Source: an uncultured Clostridia bacterium (GTDB taxonomy: Bacteria > Bacillota > Clostridia > Christensenellales > Borkfalkiaceae). Taken from it: a DNA stretch of 9,157 nt. Under the pieces are notes generated by a model that was given only the letters and a program-made list of their open reading frames with translations, was not told where the DNA came from and did no database searches. The first letter of the stretch is position 1, and each line of letters opens with the position of its first letter. Positions 1 to 6,881 of this stretch are shown piece by piece. Position numbers and translations under genes: made by a program. The stretch is taken from positions 1-9,157 of the forward strand of contig CAMNIW010000042.1 of NCBI GenBank assembly GCA_946540675.1, given 5' to 3'.

Positions 1-108
1 CCGAAAAGTCGTCGTTTCGGATGATTTTTGCCGAGCGTGAGCGCAGACGTACTTGTCGTACTTCAAGCGAACGGTCGGTGAAAAGGGCTGAAACGCCGCC
101 TTTTTCGG
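1..108. repeat. Imperfect long palindrome, candidate palindromic repeat or miniature element
   Basis: The outer arms, 1-18 and 90-108, are inverted copies with one gap and two mismatches (CCGAAAA at 1-7 against TTTTCGG at 102-108; CGTTTC against GAAACG). Pairing continues patchily inward, with TTTT, CCGA and CGT blocks, to GTAC at 49-52 and 58-61, so the whole stretch folds about a centre near position 55; roughly two thirds of positions pair. It begins at the window edge and ends 3 bases from the stop codon of the kinase gene. No T-run follows the hairpin on the kinase strand inside the window, so a terminator role is not evident. More than one reading frame is open through it on both strands, which I take as a by-product of its composition. 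Being a multi-copy genomic repeat is inference. Confidence 0.5.
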
Positions 109-111
109 AAA

Positions 112-1239
112 CTATTGATGAGATATGTTACACTTAAGATATTTTTCCACTATGTTTTTCATCTCGCCGTATTTTTTTATCATATCCTTGGCGAGAGCGA
201 GTTGACACCTTGCCCTGTCGAGATTATGATCGGGGTAAGATATCCCGAAATATTTGTCGCCGTCTATGTAGTCGGTCAAAAACCTGAGTCCGCACTCTAT
301 GGTCATCGTTATCGCGCCGAGCGCGAGCGTGTCTTTTTCGTAATCCGTAAGCGTATCCCCGACCACGGGAACGAAACCTTTGACGAACGCTTCGTATTTG
401 TCGAAGTCAAGCCCCGCTTTTTCGAGATCCTTTTCGTCTTCTTCGGCGGTGTTGGCGATAAACCTTATGGCGTCGCCGAAGTCGAATCCGATAAGCCCCG
501 GCATTACCGTGTCGAGATCGAGCACGGCGAGATGCTCGAAGGTGTCTTTGTCGAAAAGGACGTTGTTGCACTTGGTGTCGTTGTGCGTGACTTTAAGCGG
601 AAGTTTGCCCGCGCGCTGCATTTTGTACATTTCGCAAGCGGTATCTTCGAGCGCCGAATATTCGGCTATCTCCTTCTCTACGGACGCTCTCCTGCCGCTT
701 TGATCCTTTGCTACCGAAGAATAAAAAGTACGGTATCTCATAACCGTATTGTGGAAATGCGGTATGGCTATGTGCAGTTCCTTTACGGGATAGTCCGCAA
801 GATAGGTCTGAAACTCCCCGAAAGCCTTGCCCGTCTCTTCTATGACTTTGAGATTTTCGGTCGAATTGAAAGTAACGGAATCGTCTATATATCTCGAACA
901 TCTCCAAAATCCGCTCTCGTCTTCGTAATAATATTTCCCGTCCGTCGCCGTCGAAAAATGCAGCACGAGCCTTTTTGCCGAAACTCCTTCCGCCTTTATC
1001 TTGGCACGGATGTATTCGGTTATGTTGGATATGTTTTCCATCATGCTGACGGGTTCTTTGAAGACGTAGGTGTTTACCCTTTGAAGGATATAATCCTTTA
1101 TCTCTCCGTCGCGGAAATAATAGACGACGTACGTCTGATTTATGTGTCCGTTTTCTATTTTTTTGAACGATCTGAACTCCCCTTTTACCGAGAATTTATC
1201 GCACAGTTCTTTGATTTTTTCGTTATTCATATTTTTCAT
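112..1239 (-). CDS. nahK: N-acetylhexosamine 1-kinase-like sugar kinase (APH fold)
   Basis: Predicted ATP-dependent cytoplasmic kinase phosphorylating GlcNAc or GalNAc at C1, feeding amino-sugar salvage. At 375 residues it is close to the size of the bifidobacterial NahK it resembles along its whole length. Visible landmarks are the N-terminal nucleotide-binding segment GHINQTY (31-37), the LQRVNT stretch (52-57), the catalytic loop HNDTKCNN (219-226; D221 the probable base), LDLDTVMPG (240-248), the metal-site segment FDFGD (252-256), and a C-terminal ECGLRFLTDYIDGDKYF block (315-331). There is no signal peptide or membrane segment. The first ATG lies in a GGATGA context; a second ATG at 1230 (residue 4) has GGA eight bases upstream and may be the true start. 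It is transcribed divergently from the serpin gene. Unlike the classical setting, no lacto-N-biose phosphorylase or nucleotidyltransferase gene is in view, so substrate is inferred from family; a related hexose 1-kinase activity is possible. Confidence 0.88.
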   Translation of the reverse strand: MKNMNNEKIKELCDKFSVKGEFRSFKKIENGHINQTYVVYYFRDGEIKDYILQRVNTYVFKEPVSMMENISNITEYIRAKIKAEGVSAKRLVLHFSTATDGKYYYEDESGFWRCSRYIDDSVTFNSTENLKVIEETGKAFGEFQTYLADYPVKELHIAIPHFHNTVMRYRTFYSSVAKDQSGRRASVEKEIAEYSALEDTACEMYKMQRAGKLPLKVTHNDTKCNNVLFDKDTFEHLAVLDLDTVMPGLIGFDFGDAIRFIANTAEEDEKDLEKAGLDFDKYEAFVKGFVPVVGDTLTDYEKDTLALGAITMTIECGLRFLTDYIDGDKYFGISYPDHNLDRARCQLALAKDMIKKYGEMKNIVEKYLKCNISHQ

Positions 1240-1293
1240 CCGAACGCTATATTATATTCATTTTCCCCGCGTTTCGTGCTTCTATGATTAAAA

Positions 1294-1322
1294 ATTATAC
1301 CACATCGGAATGCGAATAGCAA
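1294..1322 (-). promoter_or_regulatory. Sigma-A-type promoter of the kinase gene
   Basis: On the minus strand TTGCTA (1322-1317) is followed after exactly 17 nt by a perfect TATAAT (1299-1294). TGG directly upstream of the -10 gives an extended -10. Transcription would begin near 1287, leaving a leader of about 48 nt before the first ATG. Confidence 0.75.
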
Positions 1323-1359
1323 GTTATAACCGACATTTTCCGCAAATAAAGTCGCGGAG

Positions 1360-1388
1360 TTGACTTTGCGCAAAGCATATGCTATACT
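1360..1388 (+). promoter_or_regulatory. Sigma-A-type promoter of the serpin gene
   Basis: TTGACT (1360-1365) and TATACT (1383-1388) are separated by 17 nt, a near-consensus housekeeping promoter. Initiation about 7 nt downstream, near 1395, leaves a leader of only about 13 nt before the ATG at 1408. This rules against any in-frame start upstream, such as the TTG at 1360, which is itself part of the -35 box. Confidence 0.8.
1364..1383. promoter_or_regulatory. Two overlapping perfect palindromes in the serpin promoter spacer, candidate operator
   Basis: CTTTGCGCAAAG (1364-1375) is a perfect 12-bp palindrome and AGCATATGCT (1374-1383) a perfect 10-bp palindrome; they share the AG at 1374-1375. 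Together they fill the space between the -35 and -10 boxes and touch both. That is a typical position for a repressor that excludes RNA polymerase. The binding protein is unknown and no regulator gene is in the window. Confidence 0.45.
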
Positions 1389-1395
1389 TGAAAAA

Positions 1396-1403
1396 AGGGG
1401 TGA
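1396..1403 (+). promoter_or_regulatory. Ribosome binding site fixing the serpin start
   Basis: AGGGGTGA lies four bases upstream of the ATG at 1408 and closely matches the Shine-Dalgarno consensus. It supports that ATG, which also places a well-formed lipoprotein signal peptide at the N-terminus. Confidence 0.8.
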
Positions 1404-1407
1404 AGCC

Positions 1408-2781
1408 ATGTTGAAAAAAATATTTTGCGCGGCGATTTCCGCCGCCGTAGTCTTTTCGACCGTTTCCTGCGAAGGACTTTTTCCCTTCCTTTCAACGGAA
1501 GAACACTTCAGGCCTTACGACAAAAAATACACCCTTAACGAACTTTCCGTAATACAGAGTGCTTCTTTCAAAAAACTCAACGACGTAACCTATCCCGCCA
1601 CGCGTGAAATTTACGAAATCAGCGACGATTTCCGCGCCGCTGTCAACAATTTCGCATACCGTATTTATGTTTCCGCGGACAAGAGCAAAGAAAACTTCTC
1701 TTTTTCTCCGATGGGATTATACGACAATTTATCCCTTCTCGCCCTTGCTTCTTCCGATCCGACGGCGCTCGCCGCGCTCGATTCGGTGCTCGGAATGACC
1801 AAGGAAACGAGAAAAGAAGATTTTGTCAAAGCGTACAAAACCGACTTTTACGTCGCCGAAAAGGGAACGACTCAACTGTATAACGCCGCCTTTTTGACGA
1901 ACGAATACGAAGCGAATCCCGATTTCGTCGCCGCCCTTACCGAACATATGGCGGAAGCGTACAGTCTGAATTTCCAAAGCGACGAAGACGTCTCGAAAAT
2001 GCTGAAATGGGCGGACGACAAGATAAAGGAAAAGAGTTTCCTTAAAAAGAGCGATCTCGAAATAACGAAAGACAGCGCGATGTTCGTCTTTTCCGCTCTC
2101 TACTTCGACAATAAATGGGTGAACGTCTTCGACGCCAAACACAATAAGGACGATACGTTTTACGCCAAGTCCGCCGAAACGAAGGCGACCTTTATGCGGC
2201 ATACCTATTCGGGCGATTGCTACGACTACGGCGATTACGTCGCCTGTTACGACTATTATCACAACGGCATGAAGGTAAAATACGTCGTTCCCAAAGAAAA
2301 GGACGGGGATATTTTCGCGCTGACGGACGGAGTCAACTTCCTTAAAGACGACGAGTCGAAGAAAATACTCGCTCCGCTTATCGACGAAGAACACCCCGAA
2401 TACGGCAGACTGTCCCTTATAATAAATCTCACTTTGCCGAAATTCAAATCGGAATATATGACGGACTTTTCGCCCGTATTGAAAGACGTCGGACTCGGAT
2501 ACCTGTTTGAAAAGGACAGCGGGAGTTTTAACTACGCCTTCAAGGATCTCCCCGCTAACGTAAGTATGCACCTTACCTTTACCAAGCAAAAGAACAAAAT
2601 ATCCTTTAACGAAGAAGGGGCCGTCATAAAGTCGGTCACCGTATCGGAAATAGGCAAAAGCATGTCTCCGGGCGTGATGAAGACCGTCGACGTCACTCTC
2701 GACAGACCGTTCATATACGTCGTGTACGACCCGAACGGGCTTCCCCTGTACATCGGCAATCTCAACGTCCCGAGAAACTGA
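1408..2781 (+). CDS. Serpin-family lipoprotein, probably surface anchored
   Basis: A 457-residue serpin. Residues 1-20 are a signal peptide (KK, then a hydrophobic core) ending in a permissive lipobox, TVSC, so C21 is the likely lipidated residue and the protein would sit on the outer face of the membrane. After a short linker the serpin fold runs from about residue 70 to the end. Landmarks are NFSFSP (96-101), NAAFL (159-163), SALYFDNKWVNVF (229-241) with the conserved breach tryptophan W237, LTLPKFKSEY (341-350), VGLGYLF (361-367), the hinge NEEG (401-404) and the C-terminal block LDRPFIYVVYD to YIGNLNVP. The reactive loop departs from the inhibitory consensus: after E403-G404 the residues are A-V-I-K-S-V instead of a T/S followed by small residues, and the loop is about five residues longer than in alpha-1-antitrypsin. 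The scissile bond may lie around 417-420 (K-S-M-S). Inhibition of serine proteases is the family function; the hinge makes it uncertain here. Confidence 0.92.
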   Translation: MLKKIFCAAISAAVVFSTVSCEGLFPFLSTEEHFRPYDKKYTLNELSVIQSASFKKLNDVTYPATREIYEISDDFRAAVNNFAYRIYVSADKSKENFSFSPMGLYDNLSLLALASSDPTALAALDSVLGMTKETRKEDFVKAYKTDFYVAEKGTTQLYNAAFLTNEYEANPDFVAALTEHMAEAYSLNFQSDEDVSKMLKWADDKIKEKSFLKKSDLEITKDSAMFVFSALYFDNKWVNVFDAKHNKDDTFYAKSAETKATFMRHTYSGDCYDYGDYVACYDYYHNGMKVKYVVPKEKDGDIFALTDGVNFLKDDESKKILAPLIDEEHPEYGRLSLIINLTLPKFKSEYMTDFSPVLKDVGLGYLFEKDSGSFNYAFKDLPANVSMHLTFTKQKNKISFNEEGAVIKSVTVSEIGKSMSPGVMKTVDVTLDRPFIYVVYDPNGLPLYIGNLNVPRN

Positions 2782-2802
2782 CGGCTTTACCTTTTAAGAA
2801 AC

Positions 2803-2830
2803 AGCGGCGTAACGCAAACGTTACGCCGCT
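2803..2830. terminator. Rho-independent terminator, probably bidirectional
   Basis: A perfect 12-bp stem, AGCGGCGTAACG paired with CGTTACGCCGCT, closes a 4-base CAAA loop. On the plus strand it is followed by TTCCTTTTT and ends the serpin transcript 21 bases after its stop codon. On the minus strand it begins 6 bases after the stop codon of the GH43 gene and is followed by the weaker T-run GTTTCTT. It therefore probably serves both convergent units, with the better tail on the serpin side. Confidence 0.88.
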
Positions 2831-2836
2831 TCCTTT

Positions 2837-3880
2837 TTATCCGAAATCTTCCCATCTCCACTTGTCGTACCATCTGATCACGGGCGTGTCCCCGACGAAT
2901 TCCACAGGCAACCATACGTAGTCGGCTATAGACGTGTTTTTTCTCGTCAATTTGCCCATATCTACCTTTATAGGCTCTTTATCGGGGTCGAACAGGCTGT
3001 CGTATACCGCGCACATATCCGGCATATCCGCGGGGAGATCGACGAGCCATCTATCCGCCATGGCGATATACAGATCCTTCTTTTTCGGGTGCTTGAAAAC
3101 ACAACTTATCTGACTGTCGAACGACGTCCTTTTCACGTCGTTTACGTGCGGATCGCCTATGACTTTCCAATCTCCCATATAAGAGTCCGCCACCGCCGTT
3201 TCGGACGGGTTGGGGAATTTTGACGTCGTTCCCGAAGTTATCATATATATTTTTCCGCCGTGCTTAAAGGTCGCCGGCGCTTCGCGCACGTACGGCGGAT
3301 GTCCGTAATGGAAATAACTGTTGTAGTTGTCTTCTTCCACGCCCGTATAGTCTTCGGTAAGCGGAGTTATTATCAGTTCGGAGTGCGGCTTTTCGTATAT
3401 GCAATACGCCTTATCTCCGTCCTTTACGAGTTCGTAATCGCCGAACTCGAACCCGTTGGGGAAATATTTGTCTTTGATTATCTTAAACGGCCCCTTGATG
3501 GACTTTGCCGCGGCGATGACGGCAAAACCCGCGCTGTCGGCGGTCATTACCTTTAACCACATTACGTAATTCCCCGTCTTTTCGTTATACAGTATATGCG
3601 GTCTGTCCGTTTTCGCGCGGTAATATATCGGGCTCTTTTCGTCTTCGAGTTCGGGCGAAAGTATAATGCCTTCGCTCTTCCAGTTATAAAGGTCGTCGGA
3701 AGAATAAAGCCTGACGCCCCAGTGCCACACTTCGAATTCGGTGTCGGATCTCTCTTTATTTTCGCCGTACCAGTAAAACTTCCCGTTTTCGTAAAACATA
3801 TATCCGGCGTGAGCCTGAATGCGGTTTCCGTCGGTATCCAGCCAGGGTTTTCCGGGGGTAAAACAAGTCCTTTTCTCCAT
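2837..3880 (-). CDS. GH43-type five-bladed beta-propeller glycosidase, exo-beta-1,3-galactanase-like
   Basis: A 347-residue single-domain glycoside hydrolase related to the GH43 subfamilies that include exo-beta-1,3-galactanases. Family-like landmarks are DTDGNRIQAHAG (15-26), YWYGENK (36-42), RPHILYN (93-99), the REAPA segment (199-203) with E200 as probable acid, and SFDSQIS (253-259) followed by ADRW (275-278). In characterised GH43_24 galactanases a glutamine replaces the usual aspartate base; Q257, 57 residues after E200, is at a matching spacing, so I infer the same arrangement. There is no signal peptide and no carbohydrate-binding module, so it should act in the cytoplasm on imported oligosaccharides. 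Its ATG overlaps the stop codon of the upstream glycosidase (TAATG) and the Shine-Dalgarno is weak, pointing to translational coupling. A galactoside in arabinogalactan-type glycans is the best guess at substrate; arabinoside or xyloside activity is not excluded. Confidence 0.85.
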   Translation of the reverse strand: MEKRTCFTPGKPWLDTDGNRIQAHAGYMFYENGKFYWYGENKERSDTEFEVWHWGVRLYSSDDLYNWKSEGIILSPELEDEKSPIYYRAKTDRPHILYNEKTGNYVMWLKVMTADSAGFAVIAAAKSIKGPFKIIKDKYFPNGFEFGDYELVKDGDKAYCIYEKPHSELIITPLTEDYTGVEEDNYNSYFHYGHPPYVREAPATFKHGGKIYMITSGTTSKFPNPSETAVADSYMGDWKVIGDPHVNDVKRTSFDSQISCVFKHPKKKDLYIAMADRWLVDLPADMPDMCAVYDSLFDPDKEPIKVDMGKLTRKNTSIADYVWLPVEFVGDTPVIRWYDKWRWEDFG

Positions 3881-6867
3881 TAGTCGTTTCTCTTTTCCCG
3901 TTGATAAATTTTCGGCGCCGAGAATATCCCCTGCTCGTTAAGCAAGTATTCTTCAGTGAATTTTTCGCCCGTCGTGCGGAAAGATCCGCTCCAATAATTT
4001 CCGTGATTTTTAGGTATCTCGTGCAGCGGTCCGAACAGATTTCTGCGCGTCAATACGGCGGTGAGCGGCAAAATTCCGCCCGTCGACCGAGCGTTTTCGA
4101 TAGCAAACGGGGCAAACGCCGCTATTTCTTTTCCCGATCTGACGCACGCGCCCCCGAATCGGAGCGCTTCGACGTCGTAAAGACCGTCGGGCAATTCTAT
4201 CTTATACGTAAAAGCCCCTGTGTAAAACGGAAAACCCTGTCGGCAAAGGTCGCCGAAAACTATTTTTTCGGGCTTTTTGCGGAGAGTTCTTCCGTATACG
4301 GCGAAATCTCCCGCCAGATAGACGGTTTCCATGCCGCAAGCGGGCGTAAAATCAAAATTTACCGAAAGTTCGTTCTTCCCCGCCCTGAAATACTCTTTGC
4401 CGAGATCGTACCGCGAAAAGCAAACGTCGTCGATAAACGGTCGGGCTTTGCTCTTCTTCAATATTTTGCCGTTAAGACGCCACTCCGCCCCCGGCAAGTC
4501 TTCCGCCGTCAGATAGGCGTTTTCGGGTGAGATTTCCGCGTCGAACGCGAATTTTAACCCGACGCGGCACAAAACTTTGTGATAGTTTTCTCCGTCGTAT
4601 TTTTCTTCGAACCACGGCTGAAGGGCGTTTGCACTGCGCTCCTTCAATCCGAATTTTTTACGGACGTTCCCGTCTACTTTCAAAATCTCGTCGGTCCCGA
4701 GTGTTATTCCGTCGACGGAATATTCGGCAAAGTCCAGCGGCAGGACGTTGGGTTCGCCGAGTTCGTAACCGAACTCGGTCTGAAAAAGGGTTATCCCGCG
4801 ACCCTTTATCCGCCGCGCGGTCTTTGCGCCGACTTCCCTTTCGCCGCATAAGGCAAGCAAAAGTTCTTCGCCCTTGACGAAAGTTTTTGTGACGGCGGTC
4901 TTCCCGTCCTTTACGACGTAATCTATATCCGTAGCGACGCCCGATCTCAGGTTTATCGCATAAAGGCTGTGTTCGCCGTCTATAACGATCTTCGCTTCGC
5001 TTTCCCCGTCGCAATCGAAAGCGATCGCAAACAGCAAATTTCCGCGCTTCGTCGCTTTCATTTTAGAAAGCATTTTTCCGCGGAACGCGATTGAATATTT
5101 CTCTTTTAAGCAGGCTTTTACCGCTTTTGACAAACGCGACGTCGGCACGACTTCGGCATTAACGCAAAAAGGCGACCTTACTCCGTCGACGTATAACGGC
5201 GCGGCTTCCGCGATAACGATCTTTCCGCCGCGGTCGGCAAATTCCCGAAGGATCCCGAGAGTCGACAGCCGAACGTTGATAAGCGGCGGCAATACCGCCG
5301 TTTTGTATTTCATTTTACCGATATTGAGATACGTTACGCCTTTTTCCGAACTTACGCTCCCCAGCCGCGAAAGTATATCTTCGTCGGCGACGTCGAAATC
5401 TATGCCGTCGAACAGCATATTTTCGATAACTAAGCGCCAGTCCGCTTCGGCTTTGACGAATCTGTCCGAATCGGCGTAATTTCCGGCGCGGACAAGTCCC
5501 CAGGCGCTTTCTATCGGGGACAACAAAACAGTTTCCGTCATATATTCCGCTTCGCCGAAAGTCATTTTCAGCCTTGCGAAATAGTCTTCCATATATTTGT
5601 ATTCCCTGTACCACCCGGACTGAAAGAAAATGCTTGCCGGACAGTCGCGCTTGGCTTCGCCGCCCATAGTGTACCAGGACAGGTGCGGACAGCGGACGTT
5701 TATTCCCAGCGCCGCCTGCCAGTCTCCCGAACGTTTATAATAATCGAAATCGGTCTTCCAGCCCGTACAGGCGTACATCTCGGACAAAATCTCCTTTTTG
5801 CCCGTTTGTTTGGCTACGGATACCGCCTGCAACGGCGCGGCGAAGAAATAATTGTCGTCGCGCAGGTTGTCTATGCCGGGAATATCCATATATTCGTAGT
5901 AGCGCATCACGCTTCCCTGCCAACTTATCTGACCGCGCAACGTGTTCTCTTCCCATACGTGTCCCGTCACGAGTAATCCGTTTGCTTTGCACCACTCGTG
6001 ATACGGCTTTGCGAACGCTTGCAAAAATTGCGTCTGCAAAGTTTCGAGATAACGCCATACCGTGCGGTTGAATATCTCCCCTTTTTTCCCGAAAAACAGT
6101 TCGGGCAGTTTTTCTTCCACTCTCTCCCCGAATTTTTCGGCGTATAAATCGAACGTGCCGTAAGACCAAGGGAGCATCGCTCCCGCGTTTTTGTTGGGAA
6201 CGTTAAACCCGTTGAAAACTCCGCCGCGATGCGGTTCGTCGGTAAAAACGCCCTTTATCTCTTTCCCGAATTTGTCGCCGCACGCCGCCTTGTATCTTTC
6301 GTGTGTAAGCGAAATAAAGTCCTGCACCGCGGATCTGTCAAGGGTGTCGAGATAGGTGTTTCCGTTGTAAAAATCCGACGGCTCGATAAACTCTTCGACA
6401 AAGACGGCCTTTTCGTACCCTTCGGGAACGGGATCGTTTTCGCCGATCTTTTTATAGTCGATAATATCTCTCTCTTTGCCGTCCGTAAGCCTGACCGCAA
6501 ACGCGCCGATAACGCGCTTGTCGCCGTACCCGTCGTTTCCGATATACATCGACAAAGACTTTTGCCTGTTTTCCTTTTTTTCGGTCGCCGCGCCGCCGCA
6601 GGAACCGCTCGGCCAACGGTCTTCGTCGTACAGCCAACCGCTCATGCCTTCGGCGGCGAATTTATCCGCCGTGTTTTTTATGCACGACATCCACCGCTCT
6701 GACATATATTCGGTCGCAAGTCCGCATCTCGAATGCATAAAGGCTCCGCCGAAACCCATTTCTTTAAGGATTCCGACCTGCCTTTCGAGTTCTTTTTCGT
6801 CGAGCGCGCCGTTCCAACTCCAGAACGGCAACGCCCTGTATTTTTCAGCGGGATCTTTAAGCGACAT
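3880..6867 (-). CDS. Large GH106-related glycoside hydrolase (alpha-L-rhamnosidase-like family)
   Basis: A 995-residue enzyme of the broad GH106-like group, often annotated as alpha-L-rhamnosidase or simply glycosyl hydrolase. The N-terminal TIM-barrel-like half carries FWSWNG (15-20), FMHSRCGL (43-50), WLYDEDRWPSG (78-88), FTDEP (208-212), TGH (301-303) and LSEMYACTGW (361-370). E211 and E363 are the best visible acidic candidates for catalysis, by conservation rather than alignment. A middle region to about 570 resembles the ligand-closing domain of these enzymes. The last 300 residues form beta-sandwich modules with GDFAVYGR (853-860) and LTRRNLFGPLHEIP (939-952), typical of the family's C-terminus. 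No signal peptide is present, suggesting cytoplasmic action. AAGGAA at 6883-6878, overlapping the preceding stop codon, is the likely ribosome binding site, 11 nt from the ATG. It lies 14 bases after the preceding gene and overlaps the next by one base. Substrate specificity cannot be read from sequence; rhamnose removal is only one possibility. Confidence 0.86.
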   Translation of the reverse strand: MSLKDPAEKYRALPFWSWNGALDEKELERQVGILKEMGFGGAFMHSRCGLATEYMSERWMSCIKNTADKFAAEGMSGWLYDEDRWPSGSCGGAATEKKENRQKSLSMYIGNDGYGDKRVIGAFAVRLTDGKERDIIDYKKIGENDPVPEGYEKAVFVEEFIEPSDFYNGNTYLDTLDRSAVQDFISLTHERYKAACGDKFGKEIKGVFTDEPHRGGVFNGFNVPNKNAGAMLPWSYGTFDLYAEKFGERVEEKLPELFFGKKGEIFNRTVWRYLETLQTQFLQAFAKPYHEWCKANGLLVTGHVWEENTLRGQISWQGSVMRYYEYMDIPGIDNLRDDNYFFAAPLQAVSVAKQTGKKEILSEMYACTGWKTDFDYYKRSGDWQAALGINVRCPHLSWYTMGGEAKRDCPASIFFQSGWYREYKYMEDYFARLKMTFGEAEYMTETVLLSPIESAWGLVRAGNYADSDRFVKAEADWRLVIENMLFDGIDFDVADEDILSRLGSVSSEKGVTYLNIGKMKYKTAVLPPLINVRLSTLGILREFADRGGKIVIAEAAPLYVDGVRSPFCVNAEVVPTSRLSKAVKACLKEKYSIAFRGKMLSKMKATKRGNLLFAIAFDCDGESEAKIVIDGEHSLYAINLRSGVATDIDYVVKDGKTAVTKTFVKGEELLLALCGEREVGAKTARRIKGRGITLFQTEFGYELGEPNVLPLDFAEYSVDGITLGTDEILKVDGNVRKKFGLKERSANALQPWFEEKYDGENYHKVLCRVGLKFAFDAEISPENAYLTAEDLPGAEWRLNGKILKKSKARPFIDDVCFSRYDLGKEYFRAGKNELSVNFDFTPACGMETVYLAGDFAVYGRTLRKKPEKIVFGDLCRQGFPFYTGAFTYKIELPDGLYDVEALRFGGACVRSGKEIAAFAPFAIENARSTGGILPLTAVLTRRNLFGPLHEIPKNHGNYWSGSFRTTGEKFTEEYLLNEQGIFSAPKIYQREKRND

Positions 6868-6881
6868 AAGTCAACCGTTCC

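Noticed and set aside
27..159. A short open frame on the plus strand running through the left palindrome into the kinase 3' end
   Set aside because: It has no ribosome binding site and an arginine-rich, repeat-like composition, and other frames of the palindrome are also open; it is best explained by the repeat itself.
1247..1261. A four-codon mini-ORF (ATG AAT ATA ATA TAG) in the kinase leader, and a second TATAAT at 1256-1251
   Set aside because: The mini-ORF has poor spacing to its GGGGA and no attenuator structure was seen. The second TATAAT lacks a -35 at the right distance; the upstream promoter is much better.
115..1287. A 390-codon open frame on the plus strand, antisense to the kinase gene
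   Set aside because: It mirrors the kinase gene almost exactly, and its predicted protein looks like no known fold, whereas the minus strand has clear kinase motifs. Codon bias in this genome leaves antisense frames open.
1360..1407. A 16-codon N-terminal extension of the serpin starting at TTG 1360
   Set aside because: The TTG is part of the -35 box, the predicted transcript starts downstream of it, and the ATG at 1408 has a good ribosome binding site and yields a proper signal peptide.
1729..2589. A 286-codon open frame on the minus strand inside the serpin gene
   Set aside because: It is antisense to conserved serpin segments and has no promoter or plausible protein family.
3901..4877. 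Several plus-strand open frames of 60-210 codons opposite the GH106-like gene
   Set aside because: All are antisense to a gene with family signatures, are arginine-rich, lack recognisable domains and have no start signals.
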